DNA of 64,000 nucleotides from Hyposmocoma kahamanoa. Taxonomy: Eukaryota; Arthropoda; Insecta; Lepidoptera; Cosmopterigidae. The position numbers and the translations under genes were made by a program. Where the stretch lies: contig NW_020654422.1 in NCBI RefSeq assembly GCF_003589595.1, forward strand, positions 16,086,368-16,150,367, given 5' to 3'. Shown piece after piece: positions 1 to 11,957 of this stretch (position 1 is the stretch's first letter; the number at the start of each line of letters is the position of its first letter). Below the pieces are notes generated by a model. It saw only the letters and a program-made list of their open reading frames with translations. It was not told the origin of the DNA and did no database searches.

Positions 1-101
1 TCTCTATGGAAAGTTAATGTTTTCGATTTAAATACATTATCAAATTCATTTTTAATTAAACCAAATATCGTGCTATATAAAGTATTTGGAATATTATTAT
101 A

Positions 102-835
102 TTATAAGTTAATAGTATTTGGAACCTCCTGTATATGGGGAGGTAGGGAATTTAAACTATTGCCGATATTAATTTGAAATCTAATGATTCGTTCTGTGGT
201 AATCGGTCTGCAGAGAAATTGGTCTACCTTCTTGCTCATCTTACAATTAAAAGAAGCCAATTGGCCATTATGGTCTGATCTTAAGCAATTTATTATTGAT
301 TTAGACACTGCGTCTGTGTTACAAAAGATTTTATCAATACAAGCAGAAGAGGAGGCAGTGATGCGAGTTGGTTCTAAAAAAAGATTAATCAAGTTAAAAC
401 TTTTAAATAAATTAATGAGTCTTACAGAAGTAGAACAGTTTTCCAACGGGTTTACATTGAAATCCCCACATATTACTAAGTTTTTTTTGGTTGGAAAAAT
501 CCTCTTTAAAGTGTCTCCCATAATTAATTCAAACACGTAAAAATTAGCAGACGTGGGCCTGTATACACTTAAGACTCTGTGATATCCTTACGCTCTTTAA
601 ATTTTAAGTTACGTTTAATAATAATCATAGATCCGCCTCTACTTAAGCTCTTTCTTATGAACGAACTGACTATTACATAATTTTCTATGTTGTTAATTGC
701 TTCATAGTCTTTCAGCCAGTGTTCTGTAACACAAAACACGTCAACGGAAATATCGTGCAAAAAAAAAATCTTTCTAATGTTTTGTCAGAAAAGCCTTGAA
801 TATTTTGATGTACTACATGGAAACGATTAGACTTT
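102..835 (-). mobile_element. Non-LTR retrotransposon (LINE) endonuclease remnant
   Basis: Reading on the minus strand from about 835 down, the frames give an apurinic-like endonuclease domain of a LINE. The start reads VHQNIQGFSDK, then FCVTEHWL (569-760), GGSMIIIKRNLKF, and in a second block CGDFNV and SDHNGQLA (102-536). These match the endonuclease motifs of non-LTR elements: the GDFN and SDH blocks carry catalytic residues. The copy is broken between the two blocks by a stop and an A-rich stretch (near 753-764), so it is a pseudogene. It runs off the left edge before any reverse transcriptase domain. The clade cannot be fixed from this piece. Confidence 0.75.
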
Positions 836-894
836 TCTGTTGTCGTGTTTTTCAGTTTAAATTATGGTTAGTAATAAGTATATTGTTGCTACTA

Positions 895-1255
895 TGTGAA
901 CCGATTTTCATGATTCTTTTTTTGTTGGAAAGAGAGTACCTCCATAGTGCTCCCATTTCATTTTGAAAAAAATCATCCACCTCTAAAGGTGGCTCATCAC
1001 GCTTGAACATTATTCTTTATAAATAGCGCCTAAATTTTACTAAAGGAGCAATTATTTTAATGGTTGGTTTTACTATTCTCCAATTCAAGGCGTTTTTCTC
1101 TCTATATACTTTGAGTAGTGAGAACCGATTTTTATTATCTCTTGTGTCAAGTCCTGTATAGTGGCAAACTAAAGGATATTTCAATAAAACTTGTCAAATA
1201 GATGTAATTCCACGTACTTTTGAGGTCGGTTTTTTAGTACTCTGTACTGAGATTA
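895..1255 (+). repeat. Interspersed repeat R3, copy 1
   Basis: It shares long stretches with 14845-15040 and, inverted, with 53805-54217, including the segments GATTCTTTTTTTGTTGGAAAG and CCACCTCTAA. No coding potential is seen. The family name R3 is mine; the element class is unknown. Confidence 0.6.
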
Positions 1256-1582
1256 TAAAGTTCAAACTCCATTTATCTAAATAACTGTTACAATGCTTCC
1301 GCAGTTCAGTTTTATAATATCTTAAAGTCAAGAGGAGTTATTTGATTGTTACGGTAGTTCACGATTGCATTGTTTACCGATTTCATTCTTATCTTCGATT
1401 TGAAGTTATGATTCTCTCACTTATCAGTTTGCTACTGCAATTACAAGTTTATTATTTTTCATATAAGGTAAATAAAAACTTTATCAATAGTATTATATCC
1501 GTCTGTACAACTTGAATAACTCCCGAGCTACGCCTTTACATAATGGTACAGTATATTATTATAGAATATTTTTGAGTCTCAC

Positions 1583-4500
1583 CATAAATATCGCAACGAG
1601 GACAGCTATGACGCCTATATAAACTGCGTCTTCGCGTAGGAAATTCGTAGTCTTCTCGAGACAACCCTCCATATATAAAGTGCTTGGGTTTGGGTTCGTT
1701 CTGCAGTCCAGCCGCTGGAAAATCATAGATACAGGGGTAAGTATAGTAAGTAACTCGTTCCTAGAAGATACACTGGGGTAAGAGCTCATTCAGAGTGCAG
1801 GCGCGGGCGCGGCGGCGGGTGCGGGCGAGCGGGTCTTGGCGCCTTCCCATCCACAGTACCGAAGCGCCTAAAACCGTTAGATCTACACGTCGAAAGTAAA
1901 GACAGTCATATGGACTCTTGCGTCACTGAATTATTCAATTGTAATTTTACGCCAACACAGCGGTTAGATAAATTCGTAACCTATTCGTAAAAAGTATCAG
2001 CATATAAGAGACACGTAGCAACTCCATGCAAACATAGCAACGAGACTTGTATGTGTGCACGACCCCGCCGCCACCGCAGACGTATTTTAGGTTGTATTCG
2101 GACGCACACATTAATGCAACATTCATAAAATCTCGCGATGCATTCGAGTTGCACACCGCAGGTTGCATGCACCGTTAATTATTATTATTAGATTCAATTA
2201 TTAGAACTGAAGCGTTTTCGCTCGCAGTTTAAAATATTTTTCTGATATAAATTTATTGATATATATAAATTTATAGATTTTTTATTTATATTTTTTTATA
2301 CTACCAAGCGCCGAGACGAACCAGTAGTGCGCCTAGTGATAAGCGACACGCTATAAGCGACACGCTTATACCACAATAGTTGCCATGCCACTCAGAGCTT
2401 TCAATCGCAAAGATCTTAGGGCCATTGCCGCTGCGCCTGTCATCCTGAGACATAAGTTGACAAGTCTCATGTGACTGTAATTTCACCAGCACCCTTACCC
2501 TTCGGAACCAGAATGCTCACATTACTGCTTAACGGCTACAATAGGTAAGGTAGCAGTACTTTCCTGGACAAACTCTTTCAGAAGGAGATCTACTGCTAAT
2601 AAATGTATCGTGTAAAATCAAACTCGCATTTAATTTCCATTTCACGAACATACTCTCATAATGGAAATATAATCCGCGTTGCGGTATAAAAATATCAGTA
2701 TGTATAAAAAAAACAAAAAATAAAACCTTTATTTTTTATTTTTTTTATTTCAATGTAGCACAAAAATACTGCGGTGAATACTTAATTTTTTTTGTTATAT
2801 AGGGTTGTTGAGAATATCAGCATATGCATCCGCTGATAATCAGCACAAATTATAATATCTTCATCGATGCTGATATTCATTGCAGATGTTTGAGCCGTGA
2901 CATGACCCAAAACCCACACTGGAATAACTTACAAACCTTCCAGAAACAGACTGTAAGCCGAAAAAACAGCTCAGCTATTTTTTTACAATGTAACTTTGAT
3001 AAAATTCCAGAAGAATTAAGCTAAGCAGAGTGCTTGTTTTCATGCATATTGATTCTTTTGTTAAGAAATGTCACAACATTATTTAATTATTATTTTATTA
3101 TAATACCAAAGAAAGTAGAAAGCTTTTTCATATTGATAGATTCAGGAAGCATGTACACACGCCAGTACATCAAGCTACATTGACGTATCTTGTTCCGTTG
3201 CACTGGAGGCGATTTTCGAACAAAAATGTGTGGTCTGGTGTGCCGTTGTCCGTATATTTTTAGCGTTTTCTTAATATATATTATCAGCGTCCGCATCAGC
3301 ATCCACTAATGTGTAAAAACCCTGAATACAACTAAAATAATAATAATGTGACAAGCCTCCGCTTTGAGAGACGTATCGACTCATCCAAAGAACAGAGTCC
3401 GATGTGATTACACAACGAAAAGAGGATAAATACATAATCTCGTTATTCAAAATAAGGCCTAGCTACATATAGGTGTATTCAGAATTTTATGTATTATTTC
3501 TTTTGGGAAATATAAAATCGATTAACGGTCGATCTAATATCCACAGCTCAGAACAGCGAACGAAATGTACAATGTCCTGAGAATAACAGTCTTGCACATA
3601 GGTCTTTGTTCTACGGATGAGTTGGTATAGTCATTGATTCGGCGCTACTTGTCTTATTATAATACTATGGTATAAATTACGATGGTTAATAATAACTAGT
3701 TAACAAAAGTATAACTTAAAGCACATTATAAATATTGCACACATAAAGCGTTAAATATTTTGTTTTAATTCTTGGTTCAAGACGTAATTAGCACAGGGTT
3801 ATTTTTTTAGTTAGCACATCACAACAACATGTATCTAACAGCGGAGGTTAGAGTCTTTAACTTACCGACACCTCATGAAAGCCCTTAAAAAAAAGATTTT
3901 AAGTTAGTTTTTCATATTCTCATCGTTTTTAACCATCGACTATATAACCAAATATAGAGACGAAATGTCTTTACTTTATTTGAAAACTATTCTGCCAAAT
4001 CATTACTGTGACAACTGCGCTTCGATTGGCCAGCCCGAATTCGAAACAATTGACGGGTGTCGTCAATTGCTTCACTTCTAATCGACCAGTTTAACTTGAG
4101 CTTTGCTATAATGGACGAAAATCGCAAAATTAAATATTCACGGTTGACTGACCATGGGACCTATAAAGGGCCCGAAACATTGGTTTGTTTGAAAAAACAA
4201 GTATACGCAATTTAAATACGGAAAAATAGTTTCATTTTCTATGTGTAATCGCGTAAACCTTAGAATTCGATATATTTATTTAATGTTTAATTACCGATGA
4301 AATGATTGCGTTTGTTTTTTAATTAGATGTTTTGCTGTTTTTCCTACACCACCGAACGGAACAGCCCCCATTGTTAGAGATATTATCTATAAATACAGAA
4401 TATTTTTGAAATGCACGGAGACGTAAGCATAGGTCAGTTGTTGGCACTGTATTATTTCAGTTTTGTAATTTGTGGTTTCAGCGCATACGAGAGTTGATAT

Positions 4501-7500
4501 TTAAAAGTGATATGGCCCATTCACCTGATGAGTTGCCATGGATGGATGGGCCTTATTTCGTCTCTACGTAAACATAGGTCAGTTGTTGGCGCTGTATTAT
4601 TTCAGTTTTCTAATTTGTGGTTTCAGCGCATACGAGAGTTGATATTTAAAAGTGATATGGCCCATTTACCTGATGAGTTGCCAGGGATGGATGGCCCATA
4701 TTTCGTCTCTATTTCTGGTTATATACTGGATGTTTTTAACTAACAAAACATGTTTGTGCCTTACAAATACGTCGCAATCTGTAACACTACACAGGGTTAT
4801 TTGTACAATACTAACAACGTCTCCGGACTAAAGGTGGGCGTTTAAACGAAAAGCACTTAAAAATGTCTGCTTTTTAAAATAAGCGCATAAGCACGCTTTT
4901 CATTTTGAGCGTAAACGTTGGTCACTGGTCAGTTCTATAGATACTCAATAATTTCATGTTTTATAACAAAGTTTCAAGTAGCGCTATTTATGTTTCCTAA
5001 ACAAATTAATTCAGCATAACGTTGCAAGCTTTTTTAAACATTAAGTCTATGCGCTAAAACGTTTTTGTAACGACTTTTTAAGCGTCAAACTAAAAAGCGT
5101 TTAAGTGAAAAGCGCTTTTACAAGCATGATTTTTAAACATATGTTATAACGATAATAAAATAAGCAGTTTTTTCCGTTTCAACGGTTAACAACTACAAAA
5201 GTTAAACAACCTATGTTTTTAAACGCCAATGAACAAAATGTTAATATAATAATGTTATGTCATAAATAAAAATATAACTCGTTTTTTACGAAAAAACTTA
5301 TCTTAAAACCTTTAGTGGTCTACTCTTGCGTTTCGCTGTCAACACAACAATGTTGCAAGCTTGTTTTAACATAAAAGTCTATGCGCTTAAACGTTTTCTA
5401 AACGGTTTTGTAAGCTTCACACTAAAAAGCGTTTAAAAAGCACGCTTTTTTAAAAAACATAACGTTTAAAAGTTTAAAAAAATATGCAATTTTTCCCATC
5501 TCTACCCAGGACTATATTATTAACATCTTAAATAACAACTGTTGTTCCATAACTTTTTACAAAACGTCACAAATATACCATTAATAAACTTTTCAGTTTT
5601 TGTTGTAGTATCTGATAAGTACTCATAAAGAAAAGACACAGAACGACAGCGAGATAGATCGGGACGTTAAGAACAGGTTAAGTGCAGGATGGATGAAATA
5701 GCCCTTAAGTTAAAGGGGAAAATATACAAGATCGTGATTAGACCTGTTGTACTGTATGGATCAAAATGTTGGGCGATGAAAAGGTAGGTTGAACGAACTG
5801 TGCATGCAGCGGAAATGCGACTGTTGAGATGGATGTGTGGAGTGACGAGAAAAGATAAGATAAGGAATGAGTACCGGGGAAGTTTGAAAGTGGCGCCAGT
5901 GACGGAAAACATGAGGAGTAATAGGTTAGCGTAGTATGGACACGTTAAGCGGAGGGAAGAATGTCATGTGACGAGAAGAGGTATGAATGTGGAGGGACAT
6001 AAGGGGAAAGGAAGGCCAAAGAAAAGATGGATGGATTGCGTGAAAGATGACATGGACAAGAAACGTGTGAGTATAAAAGTGACGGCTGATAGGGGAGAGT
6101 TGAAGAAAAATACATGTTGTGCCCACCCCACCTAGCGTGGAATAAGGATAAGAAGATTTTAATTTTTGTATGAAAGTAAAATCTGATGAAATCATGGGAC
6201 AAAAGTTGTTGTTTATTATGTAAGTAATATAATACTGCGAGGTTGTTAATATTTTAAACATAATCCTGTAACTGTATTAAAGAAGGATGGCGAAAGTTGA
6301 CCCAAAATCAACGAAGTGTCGTTCATGGACTTTGCTAGTATAATGTTATGTTTTAGTTTATGCTTAGTTATTAATATATTTTTAGAAGTTGGGAATAAAG
6401 AAATTGCAAAACAATGTATTTTAGAATAGATGCAAGAACAAAACGCAATTGATTCAGTTCGACCATAGATTAGGTAACGTTCTTCTACGTACGTTTCATT
6501 CTAAGCATGATTGAATGTTTACCTACCAGAAGTATTGGTTATTTTATAGTATACACATTCAAGCTATAAAATACCTAATCAAATAATCATTTAAACAATA
6601 ATGACATAACACAAAAAAATTCAAAACAATGTGACAAAAATGTTTAGATAATATTCAAATGAGAGATACGAAAGTTCTTCTTCTTCTTCTTTTTGCTTAA
6701 TGGCGCTACCCTTTGATACGAAAGTTAGCAAAAGAACGTTTTGACAAGAGACCTCTTGCCAATGTCAACGTCACTTTGAGATTGAGAACAGTTGTGGTAG
6801 ACTTGTGCCTGATCGGTCATTAGAGGGAGAGAGCCTAGTTAGTAAAATCGGTCAACTGAACTAGGTCGGCCTTCTAGTTCATTTAGTTCATCTAATTCCT
6901 TAGGTAGTTCGTCTTGTTCTTGCTCGGACATTGAACGAACGCTCCAAACTAGTAATTTTATTTGCATAAATTACTACGGACTTCTAGTATTATGAGATCA
7001 ATAGTACACTATACTAAATATTTAAAAATACGATTTGTATGAAATCGATACCATGATTTTCTTTCATATTTTACAGGTTTAAAGAGTGTCATTCTAACCA
7101 AATATCCTTTTTCTAGAAAATAAGAATATTAGTTAGAATGGTGTGTTTAAAAATCAATAGTTAGGTACAACTATTTCATATACTCGTACACGTAGGTTGA
7201 TATTATACATACAGATACACCATAGATAGACCACACCTACCAAAAAAACATTACTTTTTTGCAAGCTTGTATATATACATAATGTAAATACGTATTAGAG
7301 ACTTATAACGAGCTGGCAACGTTCGATCGTGCATCCCACTCGAACTTGTACTAAAAGTAGTCAAAGATCGCTATTTGCCCCGCTCGCACTGTTCCTACTG
7401 TATAAAAGACAGGTGAACTATCAACGCAGACAGTTCCTAGTTCGTACTGAACTAAAAAGAACCATGAACTATTAAAAGCATGCAAGACGAACTCGTTCAT

Positions 7501-10500
7501 GTTGGTCAGTGTCGGGAATATATTCTTAATTTTTTTTAAATTAGTTCGTAGCTCATGAAGTATACAAGCGTAAGTTGTGGCAGATTTCTGCCTTTTGAGC
7601 AGATTTAATTTTTATTAATTTTCATTGCGACAGAACATATTAACGTTGTATTAAATGTGGTAGAGTACGGCAGATTTAGGAATATTCAGCAAGTTCTTTA
7701 TTATTTTTAGGAACAAACTGAAAATTTGTTGTTATCTGCTACTACGAACAAACATCTGAAGCGAAGCGGACAATGTTATAAACATAACCTATATCAACTT
7801 TATAACTCCCAACTTCTACAGACTATACTCTAGCTTTAGCTTTTTTGATGCTTTGATAATGAATCACAAGTATTGATAGGTTTCTTTAATGTACGTCGTC
7901 AAAAACACTGGGTCACAAAGTACACGGCATTTTGCCATCCTTCTTTGTTCTTATACTAAGGTATAATGTTTGCTGCATGTGCCTGCCTAAAAATCTAATT
8001 ACGTTTACTTGATATAAAATGATCATTAATTCATTCATTTGGTTATCGTTAAAGTCGTCACCAAATAAGAGGCCAAATTTGACAGCTAAATAAGTCGATA
8101 GTATGTAACTTTGAATGCGATCAACGAAACAATAAACAAACAATTATTAGCATAATTGAGTTTAAAAAAACATAAATTTCATCGAAACGTTATATAATAT
8201 GACAAAACATACTTGAAGTACTGTTTTCGCATGAATTCAAAAATAAAATGCAGTTTTGAGTTACCCCGAAACGTCCTGAAAACAGTTACGTCCTCAGGCT
8301 ATTTTTTTGTTAAATATAGTGTTGTGAGTAATTATTCGCCGAATTTCACCGAATCACTTCGATTTCTCGGAAAAAATATGTAACAAAAAGTTGGAAAGTT
8401 ATGAACATTATTTGAGATTGTTTGTTGTTGACATTGACAACTTCTAACTTATTGTCAGCCGAATAATTGAAAATTTATAAAATCCGTAGTTTCTTGGTAA
8501 TTTAATCTTTTTATTTAGTTGTTTTATCGATGAACAATACTTATTTACACTAAATTCTCGTAATAAACCATTCATGAATATTATAAAATTAAAAGAATTG
8601 GATACAATTCATCGGAATGTAAGACAATTTTACGATTACGATAAGAGGAATTGCTACAGAATTGCAAAGAATTCTGTAAATTAATTGCGACCCTGGACAT
8701 AATGGAGACCCTGTACAACAATGAAACGAAAAATAATCTAAACAATCACAAACTCTTAAAATATTGAACCGATTTCTCGTGAAAATCGTATAATGTGATT
8801 ACCGATATGATTAGTCCACATCCATTCGCGTCACGATGACAAGTGTCAGATTTGGCCTCTTATTTAGTGACGAATATAACACGGTATATAACCACTGTTG
8901 GGCAACATCAGACTAAAGTATACACCGCCTTATAATTATGGACTTGGAGTCTTTGTCGCTAGAGAACTCATGGTTTGGTTCTAGATTGAGCCAACAGAAT
9001 GCGTTTACATAAATCTGCTGGATAGATGAATAAGAACTTCAAGTTATGGTTGAATCAGAAACCCACCTGTCCATGGTAAATCTCCTTGCAACAACTGTCA
9101 GGCAAATTGTCGTTCCAGTCCTTATAACTTCTCACACCACAACATTGTAAAAAGGACTGCGTATCGTCCCAAGCTCGCGTGTACTCCGGCTTAGTTCCAT
9201 AGTAGGGGATTGCGGCCATCAATTCTCGATCCAAAGTTGTTACGATTTTTTCTCGAAAAACGAACTGAAGAATGCCTCCAACAAGCATTACTACGAATAC
9301 TATGAACACTAGGATGTAGTACTGAAAAGAAAGTTTTGTTAAGTAAATTAATTTATTTCATTAATCTATGCCTGTTCTTTTCCTTTGTCCACTATCGATT
9401 TAAGCTAAATTTATTGTTTAGTTTTAAGTTTTAGCGATTTCAGTAAGCTAGTATAATATATAAGCTAGTGTAGGAATATCGTTGTTTAATGATTTTTCTT
9501 TTTTAACCGCCTTCAAAAAGGCGCCCTCTTCCCTTAGATCGTGCATCCTTTTTATAACCTCCTGTACATATATGAAAAGACACCTATATCAAAGAATGAA
9601 AAATAAAAATGGTAGGATAATCCTTCAAAGTATCGAATGCTATAAATGAAGATGACACTAACCGTGAGGAGCATGCACTTGACCTCCTTAGCGGCGCCAC
9701 AGCAGCCGAGCAACGATAGCAGCATCATCGCGGCCCCCATCGAGACTACCACGGCCATGGACGCCACGAACATGTTGTTGCTGAGCAGGGTGCTCGAGAA
9801 AGACCGGGAGCTCCATACCCACACGCCTATGCCCAGCACTAGGGCACCTCCTAGCTGCGAACACAAAAAATGAAAATTCCATAAGTTTCTCAGGTAAGTC
9901 ACATGGTTAGCAGGGTTGTGAATACCTATTATCCCTGAGTTAGCAGTACAACAGAATCCCAAAATATCGGGTAACTAATTCAGTAGATACCTACAATACA
10001 AGAATTTTGACAGTTTTTAAGTAATTAATTACTGACGTACTTTTCTACGTTGGTTCTGGTCCGGAGGGTGGGACATGAAGGTTCTAGTATTCCTTCAGAC
10101 CTTTTATTAATCTGGTAGTAGAAAGATAAATATTTTCGTTTTCCCCGAATTTCCATTTTTTTCAAGCTTAAAGTAAAACTTCGCATGTGAAGTTAAGGTT
10201 AAGGGTATGTTTGAGTTAAAATTATACAAAGATCGAACACTTAGAAAAACTCTTTCGATTCGGTCGGATTCGAACCGACGTCTTCTAGCTAAGTCATGGA
10301 ACGAACCAGCGAACCTCACAAATTTTTCCATATGTGCTTGTTTTGTCGGATCTTTGTGGTTTTCAACGACTGTTTAGCCGTAGCGCCATCTTCCAGAAAT
10401 CTATGAAAGTATTTACGACATTTTCACATGGTCGTACAAAGTGCTCCAATTTTTGAACGAGCTATTCACCTCAATCCAGGGCATGTTTACTGCTCATTTG

Positions 10501-11950
10501 CCTCCTACTTAAAAAATGTTACTTATTTTATTACTGAATGGTAGGGATCGCAAACACAACTTTTTTTATATTGTTTTCCAGCACTTTTGATTACACATTT
10601 GTGGATTATAGTTTGTAGAGCTCCTTGTGAAAGAGCACCTTTTTTTTCATAATATGAAGTGACGGGACGAACAAGTCGTACACCTAATGGTACACGCCTG
10701 TCCATAACCTTACCTATTTCTGCCGCCAAACAGTAATGTGAGCGTTACTGCGTTCCGGTTTAGAAGTGTAAGGATGGTGGTGAAATTACAGGCATATTTA
10801 GACGCACGACTTGTTCCTCCCGCTACTTGGTATTATAAAAAAATACATATTATTCTTATGGAAATAATAAAATAATAATGAAGTATTAAATAATATCCTG
10901 GAACATCCGCAGTTGATTTCTCTTGCAGGCATAATCTAGCGAGGTTATTTATTTAGTTTTTTCATAAATATATTATTTTATTACTTAGTAACGCAGACAT
11001 AATAAGAATATAAGAATAATCGCTTGGAACAAAAAAAAAAGAAAATCTTGAAGCAGGGTAAAAGAACTCTTCACACTCCCCGCAACGCCATCAAACTAGA
11101 CCATACGATCTAAATGAGTCAACCTCGTAAAAATTATTATGATGAATTTGGCCGGACTTTGATGGTAGTTTTGTTCGGCAAACGCCGATGATGACGTCAT
11201 TGCCCATTGTACCGCTGTTGTATATTCATTTACTTCTGTGTTTTCGGGAAATGAAAACTCTTGCGATCATATCTCGACCGTCATTTGTAATGACCTTAGT
11301 AGGTACCTTTTTAGAGCAACAACGAGCACAATATTATATGCGTATGTGGATAAAAACGGGGAAAATGGTTGACTTCTGCCCATCGAGTATATCTCTGCCT
11401 TAATTATTACCTACTCTTAAAAAGTTTAGATTAAAAATACCAACAATTAAGGAGAGTGGTGCGACGGAGTAAGCAAAAAAGACTTGGGAGGAAGGTATAG
11501 GTACTTGTTTCTGCTTACTCCAAGATATGATGTTCAAGATAACGGTACGTCTTTATATTCATAAATCCATTCGGTCATAAGTAACCCTAATTGTAGTCAG
11601 TTATTTCTTTCTGCACTGTTGTACTTTTCTGTAAATATGTATTAAGATACGAAATACTCTGGCCGTTCAGCGCCTTGAATGTTGACAGAACATTGCTTGT
11701 GTTTGTGTTATTTTATTATGTTACCCGCACTTAAAATAAATCATTAAGTCCCAATTAGTTTTTTGTAATAAAGCCTCTAACGGTATTTCATTCTGTGATA
11801 TGTTACTCGTTAATTTTCACACTTATGTCTCGTGTAATATAAATTAACCTTATATATTAACATAATACTTACAAAAGTGACAATATTGATACAAATGAGG
11901 GAGAACTTCATGCAACGACCGCAACTGTCCATCGCACCTCCATAGCCCAT
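1583..11950 (-). CDS. Tetraspanin, four exons visible, 3' end off the window
   Basis: Four phase-0 exons join on the minus strand: 11950-11873 (start MGYGGAMDSCGRCMK), 9854-9663, 9321-9067 and 1714-1583, giving 219 residues. All borders are GT-AG. Transmembrane segment 1 spans the first junction, TM2 (MFVASMAVVVSMGAAMMLL) is in exon 2, and TM3 (YYILVFIVFVVMLV) opens exon 3. The large extracellular loop has the family pattern: QCCGVRS, then PDSCC, then LDC and EGC, i.e. six cysteines including the CCG signature. TM4 (AVYIGVIAVLVAIFM) is cut at a GTGAGA donor after 13-15 residues, so a last exon with the rest of TM4 and the cytoplasmic tail should lie left of position 1. Tetraspanins are four-pass membrane scaffolds. 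The paralogue cannot be named. Intron 3 is about 7.3 kb and full of repeats. Confidence 0.88.
1785..1845. repeat. GC-rich repeat end, matches 57815-57860 inverted
   Basis: About 45 bases starting CTCATTCAGAGTGCAGGC recur almost exactly, reverse complemented, at 57815-57860. The composition is very GC-rich against AT-rich surroundings. It is probably the end of a GC-rich nonautonomous DNA element. No coding sequence is seen. Confidence 0.55.
2800..3324. mobile_element. hAT-like nonautonomous element, diverged copy
   Basis: It begins AGGGTTGTTG and ends with an inverted CCCTG, and over much of its length it aligns with the better preserved copy at 22355-22751 (shared TCATCGATGCTGATATTCA and CTTCCAGAAACAG). 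It is longer than that copy and I cannot find a matching 8-bp target duplication. No transposase is encoded. Confidence 0.6.
3325..3931. other. Gene-free stretch in tetraspanin intron 3
   Basis: AT-rich sequence with no exon-like ORF, no tRNA-like box and no clear repeat that I can recognise. Confidence 0.5.
3932..4733. mobile_element. MITE family M1, copy 1, with internal duplication and nested insert
   Basis: The terminal inverted repeats are about 35 bp: left around TATAACCAAATATAGAGACG (3940-3966), right its reverse complement (4699-4733). The interior matches 20253-20783 in the opposite orientation. A 145-bp unit is duplicated in tandem (starting 4428 and 4573), and the first unit ends in a partial TIR copy (4554-4568). 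A ~95-bp module (4147-4241) absent from copy 2 is inserted inside. No transposase ORF is present, so it is nonautonomous; the superfamily is not assigned. Confidence 0.75.
4831..5470. repeat. Imperfect direct and inverted repeats rich in AAGCGTTTAA
   Basis: Segments 5016-5130 and 5346-5460 are imperfect direct repeats (GTTGCAAGCTT, GTCTATGCGCT, AAAAAGCGTTTAA). An inverted counterpart lies at 4831-4930. This looks like a diverged DNA-element footprint with subterminal repeats. No coding sequence is seen. Confidence 0.45.
5640..6135 (+). pseudogene. RTE-type LINE C-terminal remnant
   Basis: Plus-strand frames read KGKIYKIVIRPVVLYGSKCW, then RTVHAAEMRLLRWMCGVTRK, then RRGMNVEGHKGKGRPKKRWM, the typical tail of RTE-like reverse transcriptases following the polymerase domain. 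Several in-frame stops and frame changes are present, so it is dead. The flank 5510-5620 recurs at 52250-52345, pointing to a second diverged copy of the 5'-adjacent repeat in an exportin-5 intron. Confidence 0.72.
6300..8054. other. Gene-free stretch in tetraspanin intron 3
   Basis: AT-rich DNA without supported exons. The only structure I see is an imperfect hairpin at about 7077-7150, built on CATTCTAAC and its inverse GTTAGAATG, plus a CT-rich run near 6676-6695. Confidence 0.45.
8055..8876. mobile_element. Candidate nonautonomous element with ~30-bp inverted ends
   Basis: The left end CGTCACCAAATAAGAGGCCA is matched inverted at 8846-8873 with two changes. About 760 bp lie between. No transposase motif is visible. 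No target duplication could be identified with confidence, so the exact borders are uncertain. Confidence 0.45.
9855..11872. other. Tetraspanin intron 1 (within CDS) with repeat fragments
   Basis: It contains a minus-strand tRNA-like box at about 10255-10330 (GGTTCGAATCC, a good B box), most likely a SINE fragment. It also holds a piece of the interspersed repeat that recurs at 51040-51330 (10500-10830, mixed orientation). No exon is supported. Confidence 0.5.
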
Positions 11951-11957
11951 ACTGGCT

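Noticed and set aside
4140..4200. Possible hammerhead ribozyme (CTGA, hairpin, GAAAC)
   Set aside because: The conserved core G after CUGAN is C here, there is an extra base before stem II, and flanks do not form helices I and III. Kept only as a weak lead on module R5.
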